A stretch of DNA of 64,000 nt from Sphingomonadaceae bacterium (GCA_030147805.1 JASBUR010000020.1:1-64000), one strand, 5' to 3'. Numbered from the stretch's first letter, positions 1-10,098 are shown. Numbers and translations: made by a program. The notes: generated from the letters alone by a model not told the origin.

Positions 1-250
1 TGTTGAGCATCGAGACGCCGAGCATCACCGGCAGGCCGGCGAGCACCCAGAATACCTGACGCTTGAAATAGTGGAGGTCGCCCAGCTGGACGCTGCCGCC
101 CGAATAGCGATGCGACGCGGCGGGCGACGCGGCGGCGACCGCGACGAGGCCGATGCCGATCAGCATCAACACCATCAGCAGCAGCACGCGGTCGATCGTC
201 CAGAACCAGCGGCCGATCAAGGTGCGGTCGTTGCGACCCAATGGCGTCAT
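1..250 (-). CDS. ftsW: FtsW, lipid II polymerase of the divisome (5' part only)
   Basis: The first 83 codons are present and the gene runs off the left edge. FtsW is the SEDS-family septal peptidoglycan glycosyltransferase that works with FtsI. The visible protein starts MTPLGRNDRTLIGRWFW, then shows one hydrophobic helix (about residues 18-38), a short periplasmic stretch with HRYSGGS, and the start of a second helix after HYFKRQVFW. The ATG overlaps the murD stop as ATGA, so it is translationally coupled to murD. Identity rests on these features plus its place at the end of the dcw cluster. Confidence 0.9.
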   Translation of the reverse strand, partial: MTPLGRNDRTLIGRWFWTIDRVLLLMVLMLIGIGLVAVAAASPAASHRYSGGSVQLGDLHYFKRQVFWVLAGLPVMLGVSMLN

Positions 251-1521
251 GACGGCAGCCCCCCAACCACCTCGCGAAACGCGGCCCCCCGCGCTTCGAA
301 ATCCTTGAACTGATCGTAGCTTGCGCAGGCGGGCGACAGCAGGACCACCTCGCCCGGACGTGCTGCTTCAGCGGCGAGTCGAGTCGCCTTGTCGATCGTG
401 CCCGCGCGCCACACCGGAACATGCGGTTCGAGCAGCGTCGCGAACAGCTCCTCGGCCTCGCCGACGGTGTAGGCGCGGCGCACGTGCGACAGATGCGGCA
501 GGCAGGCGTCGAGCTCGTCGGTCTTGGCCTTGCCGCCCACGATCCAGTGGATCGCCGGATAGGCGGCGAGCGCCGGCGCCGTCGAGGTCGGATTGGTCGC
601 CTTGCTGTCGTTGACGTAGAGCACGCCGCGCTTCTCGGCGACGCGCTCCATGCGGTGCGGCAGGCCGGGATAGGTGCGCAGGCCGGCGTCGATCTCCGCG
701 TCGCTCAGGCCGAGCGCCCGCACCGCGGCGGTCGCGGCGGCGACGTTCTCGGCATTGTGCGGCCCCTGGAGCGCCGGCCAGGCCGACTGGTCGGTCACGT
801 CGTGCGCGTCGATGAAGGTCGCGCGGCCGGTCGCCTCGCCGATGCGGCAGCTGGCGTCGGTGGCGTTCGACACGATGGCGACATGCCCGGGCGACTGCAT
901 CTCGAACAGCCGGGCCTTCGAGGCGGCATAGGCGGCGAATCCGTCGTAGCGATCGAGATGGTCGGGCGTGATGTTGAGCAGCACCGCGACGTCGCAGTCG
1001 AGGCTCTGCGTCAGATCGATCTGGAAGCTGGACAGCTCGAGCACGTAGACGCCGTCGGCGGGCAGCGGATCCTGGCCGAGAATCGGCAGGCCGATGTTGC
1101 CGCCCATCCGCGCCGGGCGGCCGGTCGCGGCGATCAGGTGGTGGATCAGCGCGGTCGTCGTCGACTTGCCGTTGGTGCCGGTGACCCCGACGACCTTGTG
1201 CGGCGGCTGCTCGGCGCGCGCCTGCGCGAACAGCTCGATGTCGCAGATGATGGGCACGCCGGCGTTGCGCGCGCGCCGGGCCAGCGGATGCGTGTTGAGC
1301 GGCACGCCGGGAGAGACGACCAGCGCATCGAACACCGACAGATCGGCGGTGTTGAGGTCGACGAAGTCGAGGTCGCCCGCGGCGGTGCGTGCCGCTTCCT
1401 GGTCGTCCCAGGCCACGACCTGCGCGCCGCTCGTCGCCAGGCTGGCGACGACCGACAGGCCGGTGCGCGCGAGACCGAACACCGCGTAGCTTTTTCCAGC
1501 GAAGGCGCGCGCGGTGATCAC
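247..1521 (-). CDS. murD: UDP-N-acetylmuramoyl-L-alanine--D-glutamate ligase MurD
   Basis: Cytoplasmic Mur ligase that adds D-glutamate to UDP-MurNAc-L-Ala. It is 424 aa, slightly short of the E. coli enzyme. The N-terminal Rossmann-like part contains VFGLARTGLS. The Mur ligase P-loop VGVTGTNGKST lies near residue 115, and HRMERV and NDSKATNP follow in the central and C-terminal domains. The start is GTG at 1521-1519, seven bases after the mraY stop. Its stop overlaps the ftsW start. Confidence 0.95.
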   Translation of the reverse strand: MITARAFAGKSYAVFGLARTGLSVVASLATSGAQVVAWDDQEAARTAAGDLDFVDLNTADLSVFDALVVSPGVPLNTHPLARRARNAGVPIICDIELFAQARAEQPPHKVVGVTGTNGKSTTTALIHHLIAATGRPARMGGNIGLPILGQDPLPADGVYVLELSSFQIDLTQSLDCDVAVLLNITPDHLDRYDGFAAYAASKARLFEMQSPGHVAIVSNATDASCRIGEATGRATFIDAHDVTDQSAWPALQGPHNAENVAAATAAVRALGLSDAEIDAGLRTYPGLPHRMERVAEKRGVLYVNDSKATNPTSTAPALAAYPAIHWIVGGKAKTDELDACLPHLSHVRRAYTVGEAEELFATLLEPHVPVWRAGTIDKATRLAAEAARPGEVVLLSPACASYDQFKDFEARGAAFREVVGGLPS

Positions 1522-1528
1522 CGTTCCG

Positions 1529-2602
1529 CTACCTCAGCTTCAGGGTGGCGAGGCCCGTCAGGGCGAGGACGAGGCTGACGATCCAGAAGCGCACCACGAC
1601 GGTCGATTCGGCCCAGCCGAGCTGTTCGAAATGATGGTGGATCGGCGCCATGCGGAACACGCGCTTGCCGGTCAGCTTGAAGCTGACCACCTGGACGATC
1701 ACCGATACCGTCTCGAGCACGAACAGCCCGCCGACGATCAGCAGTACCAGCTCGTGGTTGGTTACGACCGCGATCGAGCCGAGTGCGCCGCCGAGCGCCA
1801 GGCTGCCGGTGTCGCCCATGAACACCGCCGCCGGCGGCGCATTGAACCACAGGAAGCCGAGCCCTGCGCCGATCAGCGCGCCGCAGAACACCGCGAGGTC
1901 GCCGGCGCCCTTGACGTAGTGGACGCCGAGATAGTCGGCGAAATTGATGTTGCCGACCATGTAGGCGATCACGCCGAAGGTGAGCGCCGCGATGATCACC
2001 GGCATCGAGGCCAGGCCGTCGAGGCCGTCGGTCAGGTTCACGGCGTTGCCGAAACCGGCGACGATGAAGGCGGCGAAGGCGATGTAGAACCAGCCGAGCT
2101 CGATGCCGGCGTCCTTGAGGAACGGCAGGTAGAGCGTCGTGCCCGTGGTCTGCGCGATCCACCAGCAGGCAAGCCCCGCGATGGCGAATTCGAGCAGCAG
2201 CCGCACCTTGCCCGACACGCCGGCATGCGCCTGCTTGGTGACCTTGGCATAATCGTCGAGGAAGCCGATGCCGCCGAAGGCCAGCGTGACCAGCAGGCAC
2301 GGCCAGATGAAGCTGTTCTTCATCTCGGCCCACAGCAAGGTCGAGATGGTCAGCGACAGCAGGATCATCAGCCCGCCCATCGTCGGCGTGCCGCGCTTGG
2401 TGAGCAGGTGCGACGCCGGGCCGTCCTCGCGGATCGGCTGCCCCTTGCCCTGCTTGCGGCGCAGCCAGGCGATGAGCCGCGGGCCGAAGACCAGCGACAG
2501 CAGCAGCGCGGTCATCACCGCCGCGCCGGCGCGGAAGGTGATGTAGCGGAAGAGGTTGAGCAGCCCCGGAAAGCCCAGCGCCTCGGCGAGTTCGTACAGC
2601 AT
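1529..2602 (-). CDS. mraY: Phospho-N-acetylmuramoyl-pentapeptide-transferase MraY
   Basis: Polytopic inner-membrane enzyme that transfers phospho-MurNAc-pentapeptide to undecaprenyl phosphate, making lipid I. It is 357 aa, normal for the family. Family motifs visible are TMGGLMIL, the Asp pair in [18 protein letters not shown] and the C-terminal HHHFE. About ten hydrophobic helices can be read. The ATG shares one base with the murF stop (TGATG), indicating coupling. Confidence 0.96.
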   Translation of the reverse strand: MLYELAEALGFPGLLNLFRYITFRAGAAVMTALLLSLVFGPRLIAWLRRKQGKGQPIREDGPASHLLTKRGTPTMGGLMILLSLTISTLLWAEMKNSFIWPCLLVTLAFGGIGFLDDYAKVTKQAHAGVSGKVRLLLEFAIAGLACWWIAQTTGTTLYLPFLKDAGIELGWFYIAFAAFIVAGFGNAVNLTDGLDGLASMPVIIAALTFGVIAYMVGNINFADYLGVHYVKGAGDLAVFCGALIGAGLGFLWFNAPPAAVFMGDTGSLALGGALGSIAVVTNHELVLLIVGGLFVLETVSVIVQVVSFKLTGKRVFRMAPIHHHFEQLGWAESTVVVRFWIVSLVLALTGLATLKLR

Positions 2603-3984
2603 CAGGCGTCCACCCCCTGGAAGTGCGCGACCAGCCGCCCGAGACCGACCGAGTTCGAGCCTTTGACCAGCAGCACGTCGTCGGCACGCAGCGCCCGCTC
2701 GACCGCCTGGATGGCAGCCGCCGCGTCACCGACATGCTCGACCTTGATTCGACGCTTCAGCGCGTCGGCGAGCGGCTCTATCTCACGACCGACGAGAATT
2801 GCATGCGTCACATGCGCCGCCTCGACCGCGGGGGCGAGCCCGGCGTGGAATTCGTCGGACAGATCGCCGAGTTCCTTCATGCTGCCGAGCACCGCCAACC
2901 GCCGGCCGTCGCCGTTGGGCACCACCTCGCCGAGTACCGCCAGCGCGGCGGTCATCGACGCGGGATTGGCGTTATAGGCCTCGTCGATCACCCCCGCCTG
3001 GCCGCCACCACGCGCCACGCGCAGCCGCCGACCGCGGCCGGGCAGGCCGGTCAGCCCGGCCAGCGCCAGACCGGCGAGACCGAGGTCGCCGCCGGCCGCC
3101 TTCACCCCCGCGAGTACCGCAAGCGAATTGTTGAGCCAGTGGCGGCCGGCCATGCCGACCTTGTAGGTCAGCACCTCGCCGGCGACGTCGGCGGTCACCG
3201 TCGTGCAGTCGGGCTGCAGCGAGAAGCGGCGCGCGCGCACGTCGGCACCCTCGCCTTCGCCGAAGGTCAGCAGCTGCGCGGCGTGCGGCCGGGCATGATC
3301 GAGCAGCCGGTCGCGATGCTCGCTGTCGAAGGGGATGATCGCCGTGCCGCCCGGCTCAAGCCCGGCGAAGATCTCGCCCTTGGCGTCGGCGATGTCGGCC
3401 TCGGTCGCGAAGAATTCGCGGTGCGCGCTCGCCACCCAGGTCACGATCGCGACGTGGGGGCGCACCAGCCTCGTCAACGCCGCCAGCTCGCCGGGGTGGT
3501 TCATCCCCATTTCGAAGATGCCGAAACGGCTGTCGGCCGGCATGCGCGCAAGGCTGAGCGGCACGCCGGTGTGGTTGTTGTAGGATTTGACCGACGCGTG
3601 CGTGCGATCGGGGGCGAAGCGGTCGAGCGCGAGCTTGAGCGCTTCCTTGACGCTGGTCTTGCCGACGCTGCCGGTCACGCCGATCACCCGCGCGTCACTC
3701 CGGCCGCGCGAAGCGCTCCCCAGCGCCTCGAGCGCGGCCGTCGTGTCCGCAACGCGCACATGCGCCCCGTCGACCGGCTCGCTCACCAGAAACCCGCCCG
3801 CGCCCCGTTCGCGCGCCTGGTCGATGAACTTGTGACCGTCGGTGCTTTCGCCACGCAACGCGATGAACAGCTCGCCGCCGATGACTTCGCGCGAGTCGAA
3901 GGTGACGCCGCTCACCGTGAACGCGCCGCTCGCCGTCCCGCCGGTCGCGGCGGCGATCTCGGCCGAGGTCCAGAGCGCGCTCAT
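2602..3984 (-). CDS. murF: UDP-MurNAc-tripeptide--D-alanyl-D-alanine ligase MurF
   Basis: Adds the D-Ala-D-Ala dipeptide to the UDP-MurNAc-tripeptide. It is 460 aa. The N-terminal domain has [10 protein letters not shown] and [10 protein letters not shown]. The ATP-binding P-loop is [15 protein letters not shown] (about residue 105), with Ser-Val replacing the Asn-Gly seen in MurD/MurE P-loops, which is usual for Mur[11 protein letters not shown] and [11 protein letters not shown] follow. The start codon overlaps the murE stop by four bases (ATGA). Confidence 0.95.
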   Translation of the reverse strand: MSALWTSAEIAAATGGTASGAFTVSGVTFDSREVIGGELFIALRGESTDGHKFIDQARERGAGGFLVSEPVDGAHVRVADTTAALEALGSASRGRSDARVIGVTGSVGKTSVKEALKLALDRFAPDRTHASVKSYNNHTGVPLSLARMPADSRFGIFEMGMNHPGELAALTRLVRPHVAIVTWVASAHREFFATEADIADAKGEIFAGLEPGGTAIIPFDSEHRDRLLDHARPHAAQLLTFGEGEGADVRARRFSLQPDCTTVTADVAGEVLTYKVGMAGRHWLNNSLAVLAGVKAAGGDLGLAGLALAGLTGLPGRGRRLRVARGGGQAGVIDEAYNANPASMTAALAVLGEVVPNGDGRRLAVLGSMKELGDLSDEFHAGLAPAVEAAHVTHAILVGREIEPLADALKRRIKVEHVGDAAAAIQAVERALRADDVLLVKGSNSVGLGRLVAHFQGVDA

Positions 3985-5414
3985 GCCGCCGCTTCCTCGC
4001 GGGCGACGCTGACGTCGTCGAACGGGAGCACCCGGTCGCCGACGATCTGGCCCTGCTCGTGCCCCTTGCCGGCGATCAGCACGACGTCACTCTGGCCGGC
4101 GGCGCGGATCGCAGCGCCGATCGCCTCGCGGCGGCCGCCGATCTCGATTGCCCCCGGAGCCGCCGCCATGATCGCGGCGCGGATGGCGGCCGGATCCTCG
4201 GAGCGCGGATTGTCGTCGGTGACATAGACCTTGTCGGCAAGGTCGACGGCGATGGCGCCCATCTCGGCGCGTTTGCCGGTATCGCGATCGCCACCGGCGC
4301 CGAACACCAGGTGCAGCGTCTCGCCGGTATGCGGGCGCAGCGCCTCGATCGCGGCGCGAAGGCCGTCGGGGGTATGCGCATAGTCGACATAGACGGGCGC
4401 GCCCGCCCGCGTCAGGCCGGCGCGCTCGAGCCGCCCGCGCACCGGCTGGACGCGCGCGAGATTCTGCAGCGTCTGGTCGAGATCGCCGCCGGTGGCGAGG
4501 ACGAGGCCGGCGGCGCACAGCACGTTGGCGGCCTGATAGGCTCCGATGAGCGGCAGCATGATCTTGTACGGCCGGCCCCCCGCTTCGATTTCGAGCGCCT
4601 GGCCGAGCTGGGTCGGCGTGCGCGAGACGAGCCGTAGCGCTTCGCCCTGCGTGCCGACGGCGAGCGTTTTCAGCCCGCGCGCGCGCGCCACGCGCAGCAC
4701 CTCGGAGGATGCAGCGTCGTCGGCCGAGACGACCGCGGTGCCGCCGGCGTCGACCACTTCGCTGAACAGCCGCAGCTTGGCGGCCAGATAGTCCGCCATG
4801 GTGCCGTGGTAGTCGAGGTGATCGCGGCTGAGATTGGTGAAGGCGGCCGCAGTGACCGGCAGGCCCTCGGTACGATATTGCGCCAGGCCGTGGCTCGACG
4901 CCTCGAACGCGGCATGCGTCACGCCCTCGCGCTGGAGGCCCGCCATGTTCGAGAGGAAGGTGACGACGTCGGGCGTGGTCAGCCCGGTGGTCACGCGATC
5001 GTCGCCGGTCGTCACGCCGAGCGTGCCGATGCTCGCGGCGTGGAAGCCCGCCATCCGCCACAGCTGCCGCGTGAGTTCGACGGTCGAGGTCTTGCCGTTG
5101 GTACCGGTGACCGCGACCGTCGTCCCCGGGAAAGGTGCGAAGAAGCGGGCGGCGAGCCGCGCGAAGCGCCGGCGCGGTTCGGGATCGGCGATGTAGGCGA
5201 CGCCGTCGACCGTCAGCCCCGGCCGGGCGACGATGGCGATGGCGCCGGCCGCGATCGCCGCCGGGATGAAGTCCTCGCCGTTGACCTGCGTGCCCTGGAA
5301 CGCCCCGAAGATGGTACCGGGGGCGACCTTGCGATGGTCGATCGCGAAGCCGGTGACCGCCGCGTCGGAGCGGGGCGAATCGGATTCCGAGTCAAGGAGC
5401 GTGGCGAGCCGCAT
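3981..5414 (-). CDS. murE: UDP-MurNAc-L-Ala-D-Glu--2,6-diaminopimelate ligase MurE
   Basis: Adds the third residue of the stem peptide. It is 477 aa. The P-loop is VTGTNGKTSTVE (about residue 105) and the C-terminal motif TDDNPRSEDP is present. The DNPR form is the meso-diaminopimelate-specific signature, so the wall is predicted to be the usual Gram-negative DAP type. Only two bases separate it from the ftsI stop upstream, and it overlaps murF downstream. Confidence 0.95.
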   Translation of the reverse strand: MRLATLLDSESDSPRSDAAVTGFAIDHRKVAPGTIFGAFQGTQVNGEDFIPAAIAAGAIAIVARPGLTVDGVAYIADPEPRRRFARLAARFFAPFPGTTVAVTGTNGKTSTVELTRQLWRMAGFHAASIGTLGVTTGDDRVTTGLTTPDVVTFLSNMAGLQREGVTHAAFEASSHGLAQYRTEGLPVTAAAFTNLSRDHLDYHGTMADYLAAKLRLFSEVVDAGGTAVVSADDAASSEVLRVARARGLKTLAVGTQGEALRLVSRTPTQLGQALEIEAGGRPYKIMLPLIGAYQAANVLCAAGLVLATGGDLDQTLQNLARVQPVRGRLERAGLTRAGAPVYVDYAHTPDGLRAAIEALRPHTGETLHLVFGAGGDRDTGKRAEMGAIAVDLADKVYVTDDNPRSEDPAAIRAAIMAAAPGAIEIGGRREAIGAAIRAAGQSDVVLIAGKGHEQGQIVGDRVLPFDDVSVAREEAAA

Positions 5415-5416
5415 CG

Positions 5417-7123
5417 CTAGGGTTTCGCCTTGGGTTCGATGTAGGGCAGCACCTCGGCCATGTTGGGCTCGCGCTGCTCGTCGGGGACGACGCCGAGGAC
5501 CGGTCCGATGCGGGTGATCACCTTCGAGACCACCGGCGCGACGTTCCAGCCGGCGGTGCGGAAGCCGTAAGTTTCCTTGAGCGGCTGCGGCTCGTCGAGC
5601 ATCGCCACGACGACATAGCGCGGATCGTCCATCGGGAAGACGCCGGCGAAGGTGTTGATGACGGCGTTGCGCTTGTAGCGGCCGTTGACGACCTTCTCCG
5701 CGGTGCCGGTCTTGCCGCCGACACGGTAGCCCGGCGCATCGGCCTTGCGGCCGGTGCCTTCGGTAACGACGAGCCGCATCAGCGCACGCATCTTGTACGA
5801 GGTTTGCTCGGTGAACACGCGGCGGCCGGGGGCCAGCGGCTGGTCCTTGCCGACCTTCAGGATCGTCGCGGGCCGCCAGACGCCGCCGTTGAACAGCGCG
5901 GCATAGCCGGTCGCGAGGTGCAGCGGGGTCACCGCGATGCCGTGGCCGTAACCGACGGTCATCGTGGCGATTTCACCCCAGTTGGCGCCGGGCGACAACG
6001 TGCGGCCGCGTTCCTTCAACTCGATCGAGACCGGCTCGAGGAAGCCCATCTTTTCGAGGAACGCCTTCTGGCGTGCCCCGCCCAGTTCGCGCGCGATCTG
6101 CGCCGTGCCGATGTTCGACGATTCCTGCATGATCTCGGCGACCGAGCAGCGGCGGCCGAAGGGATGCGTGTCGGTGATCGTGAAGCGTCCGACGCGCAGC
6201 CCCCGCGGGCATTCATACATCTGCCCCATCGAGCGGACCGTTCCCGCGTCCATCGCCATCGCGACGGTGAACGGCTTGAAGGTCGAGCCGAGCTCGTAGA
6301 CGCCGAGCGTCGTGCGGTTGAATCGCGCCTCGACCGACCCCTTGCCGGCGTCGTTGGGGTTGAGCTCGGGCAGCGAGGTCATCGCCAGCACTTCGCCGGT
6401 CCTGACGTCGAGCACGATGCCCGCCGCGCCGACCGCCGAGAATTTCTCCATGGCGACGGCGAGTTCGTGCTCCATCGCCTGCTGGATGCGGCTGTCGACC
6501 GACAGCACCAGCGGCTTGCCGCGCATGTCGTCGCGCGACAGCCGCTCCTCGAACGCGCGCTCGACGCCGGCGGCGCCCTTGCCGTCGATATCGGTATAGC
6601 CGAGGATGTGCGAGGCGAGGCCGAGGTTGGGATAGAGCCGCTCGGGCTCGCGCTCGAGCAGGATGCCCGGCTCGCCGATCGCGTTGATGCGCTTGGCATC
6701 GGTCGGCAGCACCCGACGCTGCAGATAGCGGTATTTGCCGGGATGGTTGAGCGTGGCGAGCGCCTTTTCATAGGTCATGCCCGGCAGCGCGGCGGCGATG
6801 CGCTCGGCGAGCTCGCGCTTGTCGCCGACGATGTCGCGCGGCCGGACCGCGATCGAATAGGCATCGAAGGTGCGCGCCAGCTCGGCGCCGTGCCGGTCGA
6901 CGATATCGGCGCGCGGCGGCACCAGCGCGGCGAACAGGTCACGCTGCCCGGCGGGCTTCGCGCCCTGGAGCATCGACAGGTCGAGGAGACGCAACGCCAC
7001 CACCGCCAACAGCGCGACGAACAACAGGACGCCGATCATCAGCCGCTGACGCGAACGGCCGAGGGCCAGCTGACGCTGGCCCGCGACCTGGATCCGCTGC
7101 TGACGAAGCGCCAGCGGGCTCAT
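5417..7123 (-). CDS. ftsI: Peptidoglycan D,D-transpeptidase FtsI (PBP3)
   Basis: Septal class B penicillin-binding protein, 568 aa. After a basic cytoplasmic tail there is one membrane anchor (about residues 28-48, ending in LLDLSML). The transpeptidase domain has the three active-site motifs in order: the nucleophile in GSTFKPF, SSN in QESSNIG, and KTGT in VGGKTGTAEK. It forms the septal synthase with FtsW. The start overlaps the ftsL-like gene by four bases (ATGA). Confidence 0.96.
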   Translation of the reverse strand: MSPLALRQQRIQVAGQRQLALGRSRQRLMIGVLLFVALLAVVALRLLDLSMLQGAKPAGQRDLFAALVPPRADIVDRHGAELARTFDAYSIAVRPRDIVGDKRELAERIAAALPGMTYEKALATLNHPGKYRYLQRRVLPTDAKRINAIGEPGILLEREPERLYPNLGLASHILGYTDIDGKGAAGVERAFEERLSRDDMRGKPLVLSVDSRIQQAMEHELAVAMEKFSAVGAAGIVLDVRTGEVLAMTSLPELNPNDAGKGSVEARFNRTTLGVYELGSTFKPFTVAMAMDAGTVRSMGQMYECPRGLRVGRFTITDTHPFGRRCSVAEIMQESSNIGTAQIARELGGARQKAFLEKMGFLEPVSIELKERGRTLSPGANWGEIATMTVGYGHGIAVTPLHLATGYAALFNGGVWRPATILKVGKDQPLAPGRRVFTEQTSYKMRALMRLVVTEGTGRKADAPGYRVGGKTGTAEKVVNGRYKRNAVINTFAGVFPMDDPRYVVVAMLDEPQPLKETYGFRTAGWNVAPVVSKVITRIGPVLGVVPDEQREPNMAEVLPYIEPKAKP

Positions 7124-7803
7124 TGCATCGAGACTTTCTGGAAGCCGCCACCGTTCGCGGCCGCCTCGTCGATCGCGCCGATCAGCGCATCGAGGTCGCT
7201 GGATTTCGCCGGCGGCTTGGCGGCCGGCTTGGGCTTGGGTTTCGCCTCGGCGAGCTTGACCGGCTCGGCGGACCTGGGCGCGGGCCTTCTTGCCTCGACG
7301 GTCGCCGCGGCGGGCGTACGCGGTGCGCCGACCGCCGCCGTGTCGACCTTGGTGGCCGCCGTGGCGCCATAGCTGATCACGATCTCGCCCGGCAGAACGC
7401 GCGGCGCCGACACCTCATAGGCTGCCTTGACCAGCCCCGGCTTCGGCATCGCGGCACCGTCGGACGTGGCAAGCGCCAGCTGCACGTTGGGCGCCGCGGC
7501 CGCCGGCCCGGCGGCGCCGGGCGCGAAGGCTGCGAGCTGCACCGGCGAATCGGCGAATTGCTTGGCAGTCGGGGCCGACATCGCCAGCACGTTGTCGTTC
7601 CACTTCTGCAGCACCGGCAGGCGGGCGCGGGTACGCAGTTCGGCCTCGAGCGCGCGGATGTCGCGCAGGTCGCGGGCGATGCTCGCCTGCAGGCGGTCGA
7701 CCTTGGCGCGCTCCGCCGAGACGTGCAACGACAGGGTGTTGAAGGCGAGGATGGCCACCGCCGTCGCCGCCATCATCGACACCGTTCCCAATCGAAAGCT
7801 CAT
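7120..7803 (-). CDS. ftsL: FtsL-like cell division protein with a long tail
   Basis: Bitopic division protein at the ftsL position between rsmH and ftsI. The ATG at 7803 was chosen because a GGGGG ribosome site precedes it and it leaves 13 bases after the rsmH stop; an upstream start would overlap rsmH. The protein is 227 aa. Residues 8-27 form one membrane helix and about 28-65 a coiled coil rich in Glu, Arg and Leu (ERAKVDRLQASIARDLRDI), as in FtsL. The remaining 160 residues are an Ala/Pro/Lys-rich tail with KPKPKPAAKPPAK, much longer than the E. coli protein (about 120 aa). Identity is from position and architecture, since FtsL sequence is poorly conserved. Confidence 0.75.
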   Translation of the reverse strand: MSFRLGTVSMMAATAVAILAFNTLSLHVSAERAKVDRLQASIARDLRDIRALEAELRTRARLPVLQKWNDNVLAMSAPTAKQFADSPVQLAAFAPGAAGPAAAAPNVQLALATSDGAAMPKPGLVKAAYEVSAPRVLPGEIVISYGATAATKVDTAAVGAPRTPAAATVEARRPAPRSAEPVKLAEAKPKPKPAAKPPAKSSDLDALIGAIDEAAANGGGFQKVSMQ

Positions 7804-7816
7804 AGCTACCCCCGCC

Positions 7817-8734
7817 TCACTGCCACGCCGGCGCATCGGTGCGAATGCCGCTGCGCAGCGTCGCCGAACGCGCGCGCGGGTTGGCCGACAGCTCGGCGTC
7901 GCTGGCGCGCACCGCCTTGGCCGGCGTCTGAAACGTTGGCGCGGGGCCCCGACCCCGCGCCTCGGGCAGGTAGCGGCTTTCGCGCGGATTGCTCCCGCTA
8001 CGCTCGCGCAGAAAGCGCTTCACTGCCCGATCCTCGAGACTGTGGAAGGTGACGATCGCGAGCCGGCCGCCGGGCTTCAGCAGCCGCTCGGCGGCGCGCA
8101 GCCCGGCGTCGAGCTCGTCGAGCTCGCCGTTCACATGGATGCGGATCGCCTGGAAGGTCCGCGTCGCCGGATCCTTGAGCCCCGGATGATAACCCACGGC
8201 GCGGCGGACGATGTCGGCGAGCTGCGCCGTCCGCTCGAGCGGCCGCGCGGCGACGATCGCGCGGGCGATGCGGCGCGACTTCGGCTCCTCGCCGTAGCGG
8301 TAGAGCACGTCGGCGATGTCGGCCTCCTCCGCCGAATTGAGAAAATCGGCGGCGCTCGGCCCGTCGATTCCCATCCGCATGTCGAGCGGACCGTCGTTCT
8401 GGAAGGAGAAGCCGCGGTCGGCGCGGTCGAGCTGCATCGACGACACGCCGATGTCGAGCGCGATCGCGTCGACGGTCGAGACGCCGCGCGCCGCCAGCGC
8501 CGCGTCCATCTGGCTGAAGCGCTCCTCGATCAACGTGAGCCGGTCATCCTCGAACGCGTCGGCAATCGCGGTGGGATCGCGGTCGAAGGCATAGGCATGC
8601 GCGACGCCCTGCGCGAGCGCGGCGCGGGTATAGCCGCCGGCGCCGAAGGTGCCGTCGACATAGATGTCGCCCGCCTGGAGAGCGAGCGCGTCGATCACCT
8701 CGTCGAGGAGGACCGGAAGATGCGGCGCCCTCAT
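7817..8734 (-). CDS. rsmH: 16S rRNA (cytosine-1402 N4) methyltransferase RsmH (MraW)
   Basis: SAM-dependent methyltransferase acting on C1402 of 16S rRNA. It is 305 aa, starting [13 protein letters not shown]. Motifs are the SAM loop [12 protein letters not shown] near residue 30, FDRDP, the family stretch [14 protein letters not shown], and [14 protein letters not shown] near the C terminus. The ATG at 8734 overlaps the mraZ stop (ATGA), which fixes this start against a longer in-frame reading upstream. Confidence 0.96.
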   Translation of the reverse strand: MRAPHLPVLLDEVIDALALQAGDIYVDGTFGAGGYTRAALAQGVAHAYAFDRDPTAIADAFEDDRLTLIEERFSQMDAALAARGVSTVDAIALDIGVSSMQLDRADRGFSFQNDGPLDMRMGIDGPSAADFLNSAEEADIADVLYRYGEEPKSRRIARAIVAARPLERTAQLADIVRRAVGYHPGLKDPATRTFQAIRIHVNGELDELDAGLRAAERLLKPGGRLAIVTFHSLEDRAVKRFLRERSGSNPRESRYLPEARGRGPAPTFQTPAKAVRASDAELSANPRARSATLRSGIRTDAPAWQ

Positions 8735-9216
8735 GCCGCCCCCTTCGCTTCGAGCTGGCGCTTGACCAGCCGCGCGATCAGCGGGTCGGAGCCACGCTCG
8801 CGCAGCAGGATGGTGGGGTTCCAGACCTCGAAATAGTCGCCGACGGCGATGAAGAAGACATGCTTCTCGATCTCCGCCCAGTCGCGCAGGTCGCCCGACA
8901 GGATGAAGCGGCCGTTCTCGTCGTAGTTGACGTCCTCCGAGAGGCCGAACAGCGCACGCGCCTCGTTCTCGCGCGCCTCGCCATAGTCGGCACCATATTT
9001 CTGGTCGATCTGCTCCTGGAGGCGCGCCGTGCGGCCGATGTCGTACCCGACGAGGCAGGGAAGGCCACGCGGATGCGGTGCGAGAACGACGGTACGGCTC
9101 TGGGTGCGGCGCTCGATGACATCGCGATAGGCGGCGGGCACCGACAGCCGGTTCTTCGCGTCGACCGCGTTCATCGCGTAGCCGTGGAAGAAATCGCGCG
9201 TCACGCGTGTGCCCAT
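8731..9216 (-). CDS. mraZ: Transcriptional regulator MraZ
   Basis: First gene of the dcw cluster and its DNA-binding regulator. It is 161 aa with the two tandem SpoVT/AbrB-like MraZ domains: [18 protein letters not shown] near residue 15 and the second copy [18 protein letters not shown] near residue 100. E. coli MraZ binds short GGG-containing direct repeats upstream of its own gene, and a matching array lies at 9333-9379 here. It probably autoregulates the whole downstream operon. Confidence 0.95.
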   Translation of the reverse strand: MGTRVTRDFFHGYAMNAVDAKNRLSVPAAYRDVIERRTQSRTVVLAPHPRGLPCLVGYDIGRTARLQEQIDQKYGADYGEARENEARALFGLSEDVNYDENGRFILSGDLRDWAEIEKHVFFIAVGDYFEVWNPTILLRERGSDPLIARLVKRQLEAKGAA

Positions 9217-9332
9217 CCCTCACCCAGGGAAGCGGCGCGCAAAGCTTTTCCGACCACGCGAAACCGAGGTTTCGCGCGTCGTCAGCTCTTAAAGGTGGAG
9301 ATACGCCCGCCTTCCCTGTGGACAGGAATAGC

Positions 9333-9379
9333 ATGGGTTTTTCATGGGCAGCAACGGGATTTTATGGGCGAAGACGGGA
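9333..9379. promoter_or_regulatory. MraZ-box array upstream of mraZ
   Basis: Five GGG boxes (ATGGG, ATGGG, ACGGG, ATGGG, ACGGG) have their first G at 9335, 9346, 9356, 9366 and 9376. That is a spacing of 11 and then 10, 10 and 10 bases, so all lie on one face of the helix. Known MraZ sites are about 5-base boxes with 5-base spacers, which fits. The array is 117-163 bases upstream of the mraZ start and probably includes or flanks its promoter. The rest of 9217-9577 has no convincing gene. Confidence 0.7.
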
Positions 9380-9577
9380 ATTCGATCCAAATCCGCGGAA
9401 TTCCTCGACTTTGTTTTTGCAGGTGAATTTATCGTTCTCCGTTTGATCCTTTCGCCTGCCTGTGGATAAGTCGGTGGAGTCTTCGAATCCCTGCCGATGC
9501 CCGGTTTTTCCCATGCCGGCCCACGCCCCGATGACGGGTTCGCCGAGGCTAGGCGCGTGGCCGATCGGTGTCGAGCG

Positions 9578-10069
9578 TCAGCGCGCGGCAGGCACCGGCG
9601 GGCGCTGCAGGAGGATATCGGCCAGGCGAGCATCCACCCGATAGGCGTTGAGGCGAAGCGTGCGGATCGCCGCGGCGTCGGCCACGGCGCGCCCTGGCGC
9701 GGCATCGGCGGTCACCCGCACGGCGGCGCCGCCGTCGATGGCCTTGACCTGGAGCGACAGCGCCACGCCATCGCGCGTCACCGCGCGCAGCATCGTTGCG
9801 CTTCCCCAGGTGACCGCGCGGCTGTCGAGCAGCGGCATCGTCTTGAGCGAAGCGATGGCGCCGGCGGTGGCGGCCAGCGCCTCGCCGGTAACCGGCTGCG
9901 GGCCGTCGGGCGTGAGTACCGTGACCGCGGCGATGTCGGGGGCCTCGATGAGGGCCAGCGGATGCGGCGGCGGTTCGGGGGCGCGATCGAGCCAGCCGGC
10001 GCGCCAGGCCAGCAGGACCGCCGCGAACACGACGATCACCGCTCCGACGATGAAACGGCGACGGTTCAC
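9578..10069 (-). CDS. Membrane-anchored hypothetical protein
   Basis: Unrecognised 163-aa protein. The N terminus is basic (MNRRRF) followed by one hydrophobic helix (about residues 7-24), then an exported-looking domain of short beta-like segments without Cys. It could be a signal-anchored periplasmic protein. The start is GTG at 10069; an ATG two bases upstream is out of frame and ends at once. It lies 29 bases after a second small membrane protein on the same strand, so the two may be co-transcribed. Confidence 0.6.
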   Translation of the reverse strand: MNRRRFIVGAVIVVFAAVLLAWRAGWLDRAPEPPPHPLALIEAPDIAAVTVLTPDGPQPVTGEALAATAGAIASLKTMPLLDSRAVTWGSATMLRAVTRDGVALSLQVKAIDGGAAVRVTADAAPGRAVADAAAIRTLRLNAYRVDARLADILLQRPPVPAAR

Positions 10070-10098
10070 ATCAATCGATCGGCTGACGACGGGAGGCT

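Noticed and set aside
9217-9577. Possible rnpB (RNase P RNA) in the gap upstream of mraZ
   Set aside because: The conserved GAGGAAAGTCCGGGC-type core is absent.
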